Source: Leishmania martiniquensis (taxonomy: Eukaryota > Euglenozoa > Kinetoplastea > Trypanosomatida > Trypanosomatidae). From it: a DNA stretch of 64,000 nt. The translations under genes and the position numbers were made by a program. Of the stretch, positions 11,041 through 21,691 are shown piece after piece. Position 1 is the first letter of the stretch. Each line of letters begins with the position of its first letter. The stretch covers positions 232,501 to 296,500 of the forward strand of contig NC_090158.1 in NCBI RefSeq assembly GCF_017916325.1, read 5' to 3'. Under the pieces are notes generated by a model. It did no database searches, was not told where the DNA came from, and saw nothing but the letters and a program-made list of their open reading frames with translations.

Positions 11041-11600
11041 CACTTCCTCTTACAACAGTAGCGTCACTCCTCCCCAGCCGTCACGCAGGCCCACATCTCT
11101 CATGGTTCGAAGCAGTGCTCAACGCGCGTTAACGCAGGGCGTTTCCAGCGTCGTGCGACACCACCCCTGCCTCACACTCGGCGCACTCACGCCTCACAGG
11201 CGCTCCTATTCAGATAGGCACAGCGCGGAGCATCCCTCAAGAGGGCTGACGTGGAGCGCCAGCCGGCAGGGCGAGGGCCGTGCGCGACGCGCTCGCTTCC
11301 CCTTGACGCCTCACGCATCCCACGCATGAGACATTACGCCCGCTGCCGCTGGCCGCTTCGATGCCACGCAATGCACGACCTGACCGCCAGCATCACTGGC
11401 CCTATACTGCTCCCATCTCCCCAACGTTGTAGCCTCTCGACCCTGTGTCACCATCAGCGATGGCTCAGCAGTTGGCAAGGGAATGAAAAGGGCTGCGTGG
11501 CGTCCCCGCAGAGGGAGGGGGCACCGGTCCCGACGATGCCACGCACGGAGGTGTCGCCACCCGCCCCCGTGACTCAGCATCGTGGAGAAGTGCAAGAGTG
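11041..11600. mobile_element. Candidate degenerate SIDER-type retroposon
   Basis: About 560 bp of base-balanced, GC-rich sequence sits abruptly inside purine-rich intergenic DNA and ends beside an A/T-rich tract. Its size, its place in what should be a 3' UTR, and phrases such as CGCTCCTATTCAG and GACGCCTCACGCATCCCACG resemble what I remember of short interspersed degenerate retroposons (SIDER) of Leishmania. I have no alignment, so this is a recognition-level call. No coding capacity is expected. Confidence 0.4.
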
Positions 11601-11700
11601 AAATATATATATATATATAAAGACGGATACCAGAAAGCACGTAAGGGGAAGGAGGGAACAGCTGTGGCGGGTGTAGGCGTGCGCACCCCCAAACGGAGAG

Positions 11701-11756
11701 CGCACGTCTTTAGTCGCACAACTGCGAGCGCACGTCTTTAGTCGCACAACTGCGAG
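11701..11756. repeat. Perfect 28-bp tandem duplication
   Basis: Bases 11701-11728 and 11729-11756 are identical 28-mers beginning CGCACGTCTTTAGTCG and ending CTGCGAG. The preceding bases GAG and the following CGC extend the pattern slightly. It lies in intergenic (UTR) DNA just right of the SIDER-like island. Confidence 0.95.
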
Positions 11757-12808
11757 CGCGTCGAAGACTCAAGCGACGGCCGTGATAAAAACTGCCAAGT
11801 GCGGGAAAAAAAGACGAAATGGATGTCCGTCGAATCGACGAAGGAAAAGAACGCTGGCGCTCTGAAGCGGTAGAGATGGAGTAAGGAGGAGGCCTCCGAC
11901 CTTTCCTCTTGCGTGTCTGCCCTGGTGCATCACGGTGCTGCGAGTCTCAGCAACCTGTCATCATTGCGATACAAGAAGCCACACCCACACAGAGAGAGTG
12001 ATACAGACCACAACGTCCAAAAGAAAAAGAAGCAGAGACAGAAGGGATAGGGGGAGAGGGAGGGTTGGAAGGCTCTGATGTCGATGATGGCGCCCAACAC
12101 ACGACGAAGGCAATAAAACAGCAGCCAACGAAGAAGAGAGAGACCGAGATGATGTCAGTCGGCAGCAAACAGGAGTGGCGTCCGCCTCCGGCTCAACAAA
12201 AAACGTGAAGCCGCGCTAGAGGAGTGCAGCATATGTGGTACTGGGCCGAAGGCACGTGCAAATAAGTCTGGCCGAGCTCAGGTGCAGGATAACGAGAAAG
12301 AGAGGGAAGGGGTCAGGTGTGCGTTGAAGGTGGAGAGAAAAAAAAAAATAGGCAGAGCCTTCAGGAAGAGGTGAGCGTTGAAAACAAGTGGAGGTGCTTG
12401 GCGAATGCATCACTGCATCAAGTCTGGCATGCATGCCCGAATTATATGCTGTAATTCTGCCACCCTCACCCCCCCTCTCTCCGCCACTCTCTCTGCGCTG
12501 CAGGCGACGAAAGAAGAAAGGGGTAAGGAGGAGGAAGCACTGAAGACGGAGGGGCTGAGATGACAGCCTGCGAGAGAACTGTGCAGGAGTTCTCTTCTTT
12601 GACGTACTGATTAGATAAGCGCGCACGTCCACATCTGCCACGCCGCTGGGGAAAGAGACGAGGTAGGGAGGGGACACGGAAAGCAGCTCAGCCGCCACAC
12701 ATCATCACACTTACACTGCTTACGGCGCTGCGGCGCCATCAGCTCACGCCGTCAACGGTGGTCCATGGCATGCTTTCCATCAAGAAACTCTATTCCTCTA
12801 ACACATCT

Positions 12809-13282
12809 TCATGCAGCGTCACGGCGCGGGCGACTGTTTGGCGGACGCGAACCCGCTGTGAAGGACTCTGGCAACGTCACCGCTGCACCTGCACCTCCCC
12901 CGACCCACCCCAGCATGCCCGCGTCGCACAATATTCCCTCTGAAGGGAACCCGTTCACTGTCGTCTTCATCACTGTCTCACCCTTGACCTCGGCCCCGAC
13001 GCAGGCCACGAGAACATGGTCGCCCTGCTTTACATTTGTTGCCACCGTCACAACGGGTATCGGCTTTTCCTTGCCCACGTCGACCTTCAGGCGCTTCAGC
13101 CTTGTTTTGGGTGCGTCTTCGCACTCCATGATTACACCAACGTGAATGTGCGCGTATGCATCGTCGTCATCTGCCACTCTGGCCGCCTGAGGCGAAGCGG
13201 GGCGATCCGCTTCGCACGCTGCACAGGCCACGTCTCCCTCTTCGTTCTCGTACTCGCACTCTGGGCACACCCACGATGGCAT
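12809..13282 (-). CDS. RanBP2-type zinc finger plus tRNA-binding (EMAPII-like) OB-fold protein
   Basis: This 157-aa protein has an ATG at 13282. Residues 3-28 read WVCPEC, about ten residues, then CAAC, which is the W-x-C-x2-C-x10-C-x2-C pattern of a RanBP2 zinc ribbon, usually an RNA or ubiquitin binder. After a short acidic linker, residues about 45-130 resemble the tRNA-binding OB domain of EMAPII, Arc1p and some aminoacyl-tRNA synthetases: a VGVI strand, the LKVDVG strand, and a VNGFPSEGILC segment like the family's GVESEGMLLC. A Gly/Pro/Arg-rich tail follows. A role in tRNA or RNA handling is inferred from the domains. It is much shorter than Arc1p or a synthetase and has no catalytic domain, so it may be an accessory RNA-binding factor. 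The domain calls are fairly firm; the function is not. Confidence 0.8.
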   Translation of the reverse strand: MPSWVCPECEYENEEGDVACAACEADRPASPQAARVADDDDAYAHIHVGVIMECEDAPKTRLKRLKVDVGKEKPIPVVTVATNVKQGDHVLVACVGAEVKGETVMKTTVNGFPSEGILCDAGMLGWVGGGAGAAVTLPESFTAGSRPPNSRPRRDAA

Positions 13283-13760
13283 CGATGCTGAACAGATATT
13301 GGTGTTCGTGACGACTGTGCTATAGAGGTCGATGCCGGTGCGTATCGGCTGAAACTAAGAGAGAAGAGGGGAGAGGAGGTTGTGTGCGGGGAGACGATCA
13401 TGGAAGGAGTCTAAAGGGGTGCAGCAAAGGAGTTGTGCGCCCTCCACTGAAGCCTCGACAGGACGCCCCGGCCACTTGGCCTGGATACGAAATGTAGCGG
13501 GAATAAGGAAGGGTAAAAAAAAAACAGCGTCCTGAGTACCGCCCTTGCGCGGCGAAAGCGCGGTGATTCTCCTCAGGTGTTCCCATCCGTTGAGCTTCCT
13601 TGAGAGTGCCCAAATCACGAGCTTCAAGAGCCGCTGAGCCTCCGCGAGGCGATATATATATATATATATATATATTATAATGAAGACACAAAGGCAGCGG
13701 CAACGGCTGACCTTGCAAGATGGGCGCACCGGAAGGGCGTGAACTGATGAAGGGAGCCTC
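13283..13760. other. Short intergenic spacer with a long AT-dinucleotide tract
   Basis: No gene is seen. Bases 13652-13675 are a pure alternating AT tract, lying in the presumed 3' UTR of the hydrolase gene. Purine-rich segments occur at 13351-13385 (GAGAGAAGAGGGGAGAGGAGG), a plausible polypyrimidine signal for the zinc-finger gene on the minus strand. Confidence 0.6.
13652..13675. repeat. AT-dinucleotide microsatellite
   Basis: A perfect alternating AT tract of 24 bases, the longest uninterrupted one in the window. Similar tracts lie at 10656-10671, 11603-11619, 16119-16130, 21266-21278, 34873-34890, 35813-35831, 36312-36325 and 48816-48846, all between genes. Confidence 0.95.
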
Positions 13761-14903
13761 TCAGAGATACCCGGTGTTGTAGCCGACAGACACTCGCTGA
13801 TCCCCAGCGGCGCGGCGCTCGTACAGAGCACGAAGGGCGCGGCTCTCCCGTCGCTCTCGCCCCAGTGTGGTGAGTCGGCCGTGGCCAGGCAACAGCACGG
13901 TGCTGTCTGGATACCCCTCCAGTGTCAGGAGACTCTCAGCCAGGCGCTCTCCTGAACCCCAAGGAAGGTCGACGCGGCCAACGCTATTGTAGAAAAGGAC
14001 GTCGCCTGTGAAAAGCAGGCGCTCGCGTGGGAGAGAAAGCATCATGTGCCCGGGGGAGTGCCCGGGTGTGAAGACGTAGTGCAGCACCGAGTGAGGGCCG
14101 AACTCGTAAAAGGAGGTCGAGCGGTTCGTGGCGCTGGAAAGAAGGATGTCGTTAGAACGAATCAACGACGGAGGCGGCGCGTGCGGCGATGTAGAGTGGC
14201 CACCGCCAGTCGCCTTGTCGGCGCCGTCCGTCGCGCCCTCCACTGCAGTAGCTACCTCGTTCAGGACGCGCTGGCGCTGCCCTAGTTGATGCGCGTACGT
14301 GTAGTAGCTGTACAGACTGTTCTGTAGCAGTGGCAGAGGCTGCCGCATCTCCTCGATGCGGCCGTACCGCTCACAGGCGCGCGGAAAGGCATCCACCCAC
14401 GACTGTTCGGCCGGGCACCACATGAGCCCCAGCCGCACGTGAAAGTGGTGCTCCATCACAGCCATGAACGCGTTCAGGTTGACGATGGAGTCGACGTGGC
14501 AGTGCGTGAGAAAGAAGTGTGTCGGGCGTAGGCCAGAGGTGGCAATGAAGGAGACCCAGTCGTCCGGCCAGTCATCCGCCGCGTCGACGAAAATGCACTC
14601 CTTTGTCTTCTTCTGGGCAAGCAGAAATTGATTTCCTGCGAAGCCATTCGCGTAGTTGCGGCCGGCAACGAGCAGATGCGGTGTTTCGTGCAGAATGGAG
14701 ATGGGCCGTACGTCACGCCTCAGCACCCGCGGAACCCCCATAGGGACGTTTTTGCTGCCGAACTTGAGGAAGTGCTCGTTGCGGTTCAACTGGTTCGTGA
14801 GGGAGGTGAGGTTTGGCTGAAAGGCGCACCGGAGCAAGGCGGTGGGGCGAAGTGGCCCGCCGTCCCGGTGCGACCGCAGGAGCGGACGGCAGAGCCTAAG
14901 CAT
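13761..14903 (-). CDS. Metallo-beta-lactamase-fold hydrolase (glyoxalase II-like)
   Basis: The ATG is at 14903, giving 380 aa; an in-frame TTG two codons upstream is not used. The N-terminus (MLRLCRPLLRSHRDGG) is Arg-rich and could be a mitochondrial presequence. The metallo-beta-lactamase motifs occur in order: THCHVDS at residues 133-139, GHSPGH with metal-ligand H282, TGD with the bridging D301, and PGHG with H341. After D301 comes GRVDLPWGSG, reminiscent of the GRTDLPGG of YcbL/glyoxalase II-like enzymes. The family hydrolyses thioesters such as lactoylglutathione (lactoyltrypanothione in trypanosomatids), or has persulfide or other substrates; the substrate here cannot be read. It is oddly built: the canonical HxHxDH has Ser139 in place of the last His, so the second metal site lacks a ligand. 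A 45-residue insert rich in Gly/Ser/His/Pro sits before H282. Confidence 0.87.
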   Translation of the reverse strand: MLRLCRPLLRSHRDGGPLRPTALLRCAFQPNLTSLTNQLNRNEHFLKFGSKNVPMGVPRVLRRDVRPISILHETPHLLVAGRNYANGFAGNQFLLAQKKTKECIFVDAADDWPDDWVSFIATSGLRPTHFFLTHCHVDSIVNLNAFMAVMEHHFHVRLGLMWCPAEQSWVDAFPRACERYGRIEEMRQPLPLLQNSLYSYYTYAHQLGQRQRVLNEVATAVEGATDGADKATGGGHSTSPHAPPPSLIRSNDILLSSATNRSTSFYEFGPHSVLHYVFTPGHSPGHMMLSLPRERLLFTGDVLFYNSVGRVDLPWGSGERLAESLLTLEGYPDSTVLLPGHGRLTTLGRERRESRALRALYERRAAGDQRVSVGYNTGYL

Positions 14904-16640
14904 AGGCAAACGTGGCGCACGTGTGATTCTTCACTGCACCCTTTTTAGCCTCTACTCAGCAGCTATCAGACTGTGGGCAAGTCGTGGCCAGATGGCGTTC
15001 CTCCATCGTACAGCCAACGCACTTCGCACCCGCCTGCCGTTCCGTTGCCGTCTCTCGATGTAGTTCAGCAAAACTGGAAAAAATACGAGAACAGAAGCTC
15101 CAAAGAGAGAGAGGGGGACAGATATATCAGCTCACTTGAGCGCACCAGCCTGCGAAGGCAGCGGGCCGACGGAGCCGAACGAAACGTCTGCACGGTCGCA
15201 AGGAACACCAGGGGCGCCGGCGACAGAGTTTCGGCAAGGAAGCGGATGCCGGCGCTGGCAGCACCACTACCACCCTCATGACAGAACGCCTTTCCTTCCT
15301 CTACGTCAACGCTTACTCCTTTGTTTTTCCCTCTTCCCCTCTTTTACCCCTTATGTGGATGTCCTCCACCCTTGCTAGCGTGAGCTTCGCGCGTTGGAGA
15401 GAAAAGAGCGTTATCGTTGACTGGGAGGAGAGGAAGAGGGGATCCATCTCACTTCCAGGATGTTCATGGGAACTATTATGCTGAGCGGTGTCGAGGCACA
15501 GAAAAGGGAGACGGACGCCTGCATCTCACTCGCAAGAAATCGCCGCTGACCTTTTTGCGCGACTGTCATGGAAGCGCAGTGGGCATTCATCTTCTTTCAT
15601 CTCGCCTCACTAGTTACCTGGCTCGGTGAGGTGGGTGTGGCGAAGGAGACTGCCTTGAACTCGCCGACAGGGTGGCAAGGCCGATCCATATCCTCCGCAA
15701 TATGCAAGAAAGAGCTGCAAATTCTGTGCACGCAGACACACACACACGCGCACGCGCAAATAGAGATACATATTTATACATACATATACTCGAGTGCCGA
15801 GGCTGGGCGCCGGCCGTCAGGATTTAGAAAAAAAGGAGAAGGAAAGGAGGGGCGCGAGACACTTCTGCAATGACGATAAATCGAGAAAGGAGAGAAGGGG
15901 AGAGAAGGGGGGAGAAGGGGGAGAGACAGAAATACAAAACAAATAGAGAAGAGAGAAAAAACGAGCAAATCAAGATTGTTGGACGGCGTGGCTGAAACGT
16001 TGGAAAGAAAACAACATACGATACGCACACGCACACGTGAAAACCGAAAACTTGGTCGGAGAGAGGAAAACACTCACAGATGCAGACGCGGCCCCTTCCC
16101 TCTCCCCTCCTATTATACATATATATATATGTGTGTATATACATATACATGTATGCATATATACTATATATGCATATTGGAAGCATGACAGATGAGCGCC
16201 AGGTAGGCACCACCCCGCTCCAAAATCAACTCTCCTCCCCTTCTTTTCAGTGAAGGGGGGGCTGATTGCACCAGCTGCGGGGATGGGCAAGGAGGAAGAA
16301 GGGAGGATGGAAAATAAATAAAATAAAATAAATAAATTGAGAGTGAGGGAGAAGAGCGACAAGAGTCGCCATGCTTCGCTGTCTTCAGGTACGCCCACTT
16401 CGCTTTCTACCATCTCTTCCTTCTTCGCTAAGGTATTCTATCTCAATACTTCACCTGATCATGCGCGTACCACCCGCGGCAAACGTGCGCCGATCAGTTG
16501 GCACGCCAGTAGGCTTGCGTGCAAGTTCGAGGCCATGAGCAGAGATCCGGCACACAACTGTGATGACAACGACAAAATTCGGAACAAGATCAAAGAAAAC
16601 CGTCGGCTGAGCTTTCTTTCAAGCAATAGATTGCCAATAA
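14904..16640. other. Intergenic region, no gene seen
   Basis: Open frames here are short and low-complexity. The region holds a CA repeat with mixed AT at 15736-15790, repeated GGGGAGAGAA-type purine tracts at 15885-15926, an AT/GT tract at 16119-16165, and an A-rich AAATA repeat at 16312-16337. The part from about 14950 to 15700 is base-balanced and the rest is purine-rich on the plus strand. It probably represents UTR and spacer. Confidence 0.55.
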
Positions 16641-19600
16641 GGAGGGGAGTGCAATGCCGTCACTCGGTTGCGACGGCAGCACAGGACTTCGGACGAGCAT
16701 CTTCGATGAAGCGTTGTTGAAGGTGTGCTGCGGCCCTTTGCTGTTGTTCAGTCAAACTTTTCCACGTTCGCCTCGATGGTCGCGACCGGGGTCCGCGATG
16801 GGCTGGAAAGAGATACTTACGGCAGTGTACCACGGAGAGGTGCATGCTCACGTCGCGTAGAGAATCGCAGCCGAAACCTTCGCTGGGCTCGCCGATACTA
16901 GGTGGCCCAGACCTGTTCGCGATAGAGTGGTTCATGATGCTCACCCTACGCCGCACCTGCGGCAGCCTCGTCGCACGCCGCGTCGCAAGCGCCGCTGCTG
17001 CTTCGCCAAAGTGGGCCAGCGTCAAGCTCGGAAAAGTCCGTCACGTCAATCCGTGCGAGCGTCCCGCTCAGCAACGCCGACAAGGAAACAGCGAATAATA
17101 AGTCTCGGAGAAAAGGAAGAGGAGCGATTCTTTGAAACGGGCTCGACGGCGCCGTATGACAGCGTAGCGAGGGCACCGCTGTACATGAGCACCCGCTGCT
17201 TCACGCTAATGAGCTCCTGCTGGATCTGCAAATCGCAGTCGCGCAGGGGGTTTGGGTGGCGCGTGGGTGTTGCAACAGACGTACTTCTTCATACCGACCG
17301 CATCCGCGCCAAGGGCGAGGCCGTTTCGGTCGGCATGCTGCTCAGAGGTGAGGTAGAGTGAGCTGGTCCGCTTAGGTGTCGATGAAGCCGCGCAGCCCTT
17401 TTTGCGTCATACGGCGGTATGCGCGACGGCCTGCAACGCAAGCGCCGTCGCATACGCAAATCTCTTTCGCGTTTGCTCACTGGGAGGGGCCGGGGGCGTT
17501 CCGTCGTACCGCACCTCCACCCTATAGCCCCGGATGCTGGCGTAAAGCTAGTCGCTCATCTTGTGGAATCCGCTCAGCAGCACGGAAGTGCCCTTGAGAT
17601 TACTGCGAGCGTCGCCTGCACGGGTTCAAATAACTTGCTTCGCGTGTAGGTCACAGCAGGCGGCGGCGCCGTTGCACGCTTGCATCGAGTCGATAGCTTT
17701 GACAGTGGCAGCGTACGCAAGCGTTCTCTGCTACACTCCCCCCCTCCGTGACACCGCGCAGTCGCCACCATCCTGCAACGTCAGGAGAGCGAGAAAGAAA
17801 ACCTACACCACCCTCATGCGTGCAGCTGCGCAGGCGCGCCCGAAAAATGTGCCATCGGCACAGACCTAACGCAGCCATAAGGGAGGGATGGGGAATCGAT
17901 GTAGCGGCAGAAGCGGTGCCAGCGCGCGAAGGCGACGGCGGGACGGCGCCTGACGTGCAGAAGCAGCTCCATTACAACTACCAAGCAAGCCATCAGACAT
18001 AACCCTCAAAGCCAGGTAGACAGCAGACTTGAGGCTGTAACAGACGCACACGGCAGAACGCCTCGTGGGCGCCGGGCTAGCGTACCTCCTGCTATGCTTG
18101 CAGCGCCTCGAATGCTCAGCACACAGGTACCTGTATATCTATCCGAAAAGTGACCGACGCTTCTAACACCCCGAGAGAGGCGGCAGTGGCGCGAAGGAGC
18201 GCCGTGACATGGAAGTCCCCCGTGCTGTCCGGCGCGACGAGCAAGCAAGAGAGGAAACGGGGACGACGACGGCAATAGCGCAGGAAAAGTACTTGTGCGC
18301 ACTCGAGGCACGACACAACGCTTACCGCCTTCGGCATATTCGTCCCCTCGTAAAGCTTCCTTGAAGTGCACACTGAGCAAAGAAGATCGATAGAGGAAAG
18401 CACGAGCGTCTTCAAGGCTTGCCGCACCGAATAGATTACCTGCGGCTGAAACCTGAGCTGTGCCTAGAGCATGACCAACCAGCGCAGCACCTTTCTCCTT
18501 GTGCGAAGCACTCGTGCCACCACTCATAGCATCGGCTAGACGGGCCTTGTAACTGGCCCCGGAGCAGCGCCAGCAGCCAGCTCGCTTGCGCCATGGCCCA
18601 TTTTTAGGAGGCAGCACACCAAGTAGGCCGCGTCGATAAAACGAGCGGGAGGGGGGCACCAGCAGACCGAGGGAAAAGGACGGCAGCTAGAAACGCACAC
18701 GCGCAATAAAAAAGGGAGAAAAAAGTTCCTGCAGCGTGTCGCCAAGAGCGGGAAGATGTAATGATACCGGCTAAGATGTTACGCAGCACCTGACAATGCA
18801 CCACACCGCTCAGAGTGTACGCCGCACTCTCTATCCCCGCCCCCTCCCTCCTCCCCCGAAGTTCCTCGCGCAATCTTCTGGCTGTCCGACGCGTTCAAAG
18901 CCAAGGCCCTGCCCTCGGCGATGGAATGTGGCATGCTCAAGAGGGTCTTAACCTACGCTGCGTCGCTGCGAAGTGTCTCTATCGTAGCCGAAGAGACCGC
19001 TCGGCATAGATGCCAGCACCTGCGCAAAGCCCTGCCCCGGGTCTTTCCTCTCAGTGTGCTGTTCATTTCGCTTCCGAAGGCCGATTCGCACACGTCAGCA
19101 AAAAAAATCGACGCTGCAGATCGTAACACTCTTTAGAGAGTCGCGTCGAGAGAAAGCTCTCCGTTCCCCGGCGGAGTACGCAACCATAGATGGCCGGGCC
19201 CCTACGCGACATCACTGCGCTCATGTACACCCTGCTGCAGATGTCTTTCGATGGTAACCTCGACGCCGCGCACGCCAGCCAAGACGCTGAGGCTCGCTGT
19301 CGATATCCACAAGATGGAGGCAGTCACTGAATCGGAAGACTCGCAGGCTGATTCTTCTCCTGGCGTGGGCTTTTCTTTTGACGAGGCACACCTGGCAGCG
19401 AGGCGAGCACACCTCGCGTATCCCCTGATGGGGTTGCAGGTGCGCCGGGAGCGACGTTTGTGGTGCGGCTGGCGTTGATGATAGGCGCTGATGGGTACCA
19501 GAGTCTGCTGGCGGATGCCTTCTGCACGCTGCAAGAGGCTCGGCCATCACGTCTGGCGTGTGGTGGCAAAAAGAAAAGCAAGTCAGCAAGGCGCCGCAGC

Positions 19601-20050
19601 GCTCTGTTTCGGGACGCCGTTGCGTGGCTGCATGACGAGAACAGTGCGTCGGCAGCGCACAACCCGCGCAAGGCTGGGGCCAGCTCAAGCATAGAGTGGG
19701 CACGGCTCCCTAGACTGGCGGAGGACAAAAGCAGTGCATCCATGGATAGCGCTCCGCTCTGAACCGGGAAGGTCAGCTGGAGCGTCAAGCTGCTCCTCTT
19801 TCTGCAGTGCGGCAAGGGTGCTAAAAAATGATGCTCTGATGTCGTGTTGCTCTCCTGGTAGCGATCGCGAGTTCATTGCAATGCTCGTCAGATCTTCCAC
19901 GCAAGGGGTCCGGCTGCCGGAACATCAACGTGCCAGTGGACAGGCGGCCTTCCTTGAAATGGGTAAGGTGCAACTAACGCGGCGTTCAGAAGGGGCTATT
20001 GTGCCATGTCGCCGCCACCGCGGACTCGATCGTATGACAAGGGCACCGTG
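16640..20050 (-). pseudogene. Long decayed coding-like region, frames broken
   Basis: About 3.4 kb has base composition like a gene (balanced, GC-rich) rather than like the purine-rich spacers on both sides, yet no frame stays open beyond about 220 codons. Coding-like minus-strand stretches include codons at 19685-19900 (GEQHDIRASFFSTLAALQKE), 19324-19815 in another frame, 18116-18427 overlapping 18006-18659, 17046-17330 (DLQIQQELISVKQRVLMYSG) and 16660-17025. Neighbouring stretches are in different frames and bounded by stops, as expected for one or more old genes eroded by indels. I recognise no family. Coding on the plus strand cannot be excluded (for example 17419-17649). It might instead be several degenerate retroposons. 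Confidence 0.4.
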
Positions 20051-21691
20051 AATCGCGGCACACTGCGTGTGCGCCCAGCATCAGCAGCCACCGAGAGACA
20101 CATGAGAGCGCGCAGACACACACGCACGGGGAGAGAGACTCGCCAGGCCCCCACGAGAAGATGAAAATAACTGAAAAAAAACGAGAAGAGTGCACCAGAG
20201 CAGTGGCAGACAACAAACGATGTACGTGCGAATCCACACACGCACATAAGCACAAAGGCGTAGACATAACCCAATACAAATGCAGTTGTGCATCTTCGAC
20301 AAAGGACGGAAGGCAATAATAGGAAGAGCGAAAAAAAGCGTACGAAAGCGATAACCAAAGACAAGGTGCACAGCCGCCGCGTAGGGCCCGAGTGGGTCAA
20401 TGAAACGGTGATGGGGCGAAGAGAAAAGGTCCCCTAAATGGATCTGCGCATCTGTGTGTCTAGGTCGCACAGATGCTACCGGCACAGAGCTGTTTCAACG
20501 GAAGCATGCGTAGATATACAACCGCAGTCGCACTGTGACATAAGGAGAGGTGCGTTAGGCCAAGCACGTTTGAAGGGCAAAAAAGAATCGCTGTGCCATC
20601 TTTTTTTCTCGTGCTTGCTCCATCGGCCTGTAGGACGAGTGAGCACATGGTCATCTACGGTGGGCTGGGAGGGAGGGAAGAGAAAAGAGGGGCAAACGAG
20701 GAGAAGAACAAACGCACACGCATAAACGCAGAAAGAGATTGTTATAGTAAGAAAAGAGGTACCAGAGGCTGCGCCCGTGGGAAAGGGGGGGTGCCCGCAT
20801 TAGCTCACGCTGTGGAGCAGTCCCCCTCTCCTTCTTTGATCAAACGCGATCGACAGGTGAGTGTGTGACATACCAAACGAATGCAGCTGGGGAAGATGAG
20901 AACGAAAGACGTGTGAGTGTGAGGCCTGAGGCACCTCTCTTCACACGTGCCCTGTTTACGTTAGCTAAGGAGCAGCTTGTGTTGTTGGCTGCCGTGTGCG
21001 CCCATCTAGGAGATGGCTTCCACATCAGCCGGGCCACCCCCCTCCTCCTCTTCCGCATCTTTACTAAGCGCTGACAACCCCATGCCCGCAGAGCGACTCA
21101 GAAGTGCCACACAGTGCGCAGCGGTGGTGTGAAGCGTGGTGAGAGGGGGAAGAGGAGGAAGGGTTGAGGATGAAGAATGAAAAAAAAGAGTGAGATGGAA
21201 GGGAGGAAAGGTAAACCAACGATGTCGTGAGGAGGAAGAAAACGCACACCTACACACACACCTACATATATATATATAGACATACACGCATAGAGACGCA
21301 GATGCACAAACATATACAAAAGAACACCCGTTGCACCTCAAACTTCCCAAATCTTTTTCCTTTTTTTGCCCCTTTTAGGAGTGGAGACGATTAAAAAAAA
21401 GATAAGAAAAGAAACCTGATTGTAGCACAGTTGTGCAAATACGCGCACGGAGAGGGGGGCGGGAGGATAGAAGGGCACAGGCAGCAACAGAGAAACAGCA
21501 AAGGGACACACAAGACGGTCGTGCTCAGAGTCGCTTCATTTTATGCTTTTTTTGCGTTATGTTTAAGTTAGATGCCGCTTTTTTACTTCGCGGCGGCCAC
21601 CTTCTGTATTTCGTACGCCGTCGATGACTCGTGGTGAGAATGCTGCCCCCTCCCCTCCCCCTCTTCACGGCAACTTTATGAGTCCCCACCC
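20051..21691. other. Intergenic region, no gene seen
   Basis: The plus strand is purine-rich with microsatellites: A runs near 20170 and 20333, CA-type repeats at 20115-20130 and 21244-21264, and an AT tract at 21266-21278. Translations are dominated by Cys/Val and Phe/Ser low complexity. It is consistent with the 3' UTR of the PAP2 gene plus spacer. Confidence 0.55.

Larger units (their letters stand above)
9897..12808. other. Intergenic region with SIDER-like island and repeats
   Basis: There is no convincing gene. The plus strand is purine-rich at 10300-10980 and again after 11800, as expected for UTR and splice-signal DNA of a minus-strand transcription unit. It carries AT-dinucleotide tracts at 10656-10671 and 11603-11619, a GT run near 10289-10306, GAGAG-type runs at 10918-10941, a base-balanced island (11041-11600) and a 28-bp tandem duplication. 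The longer open frames here are low-complexity (CVCVC, FFFF, SSSS) and are not called. Confidence 0.6.

Noticed and set aside
11100..11115. GGTTCGAA as a possible tRNA B box
   Set aside because: No matching A box, acceptor stem or anticodon arm at the right spacing on either strand.
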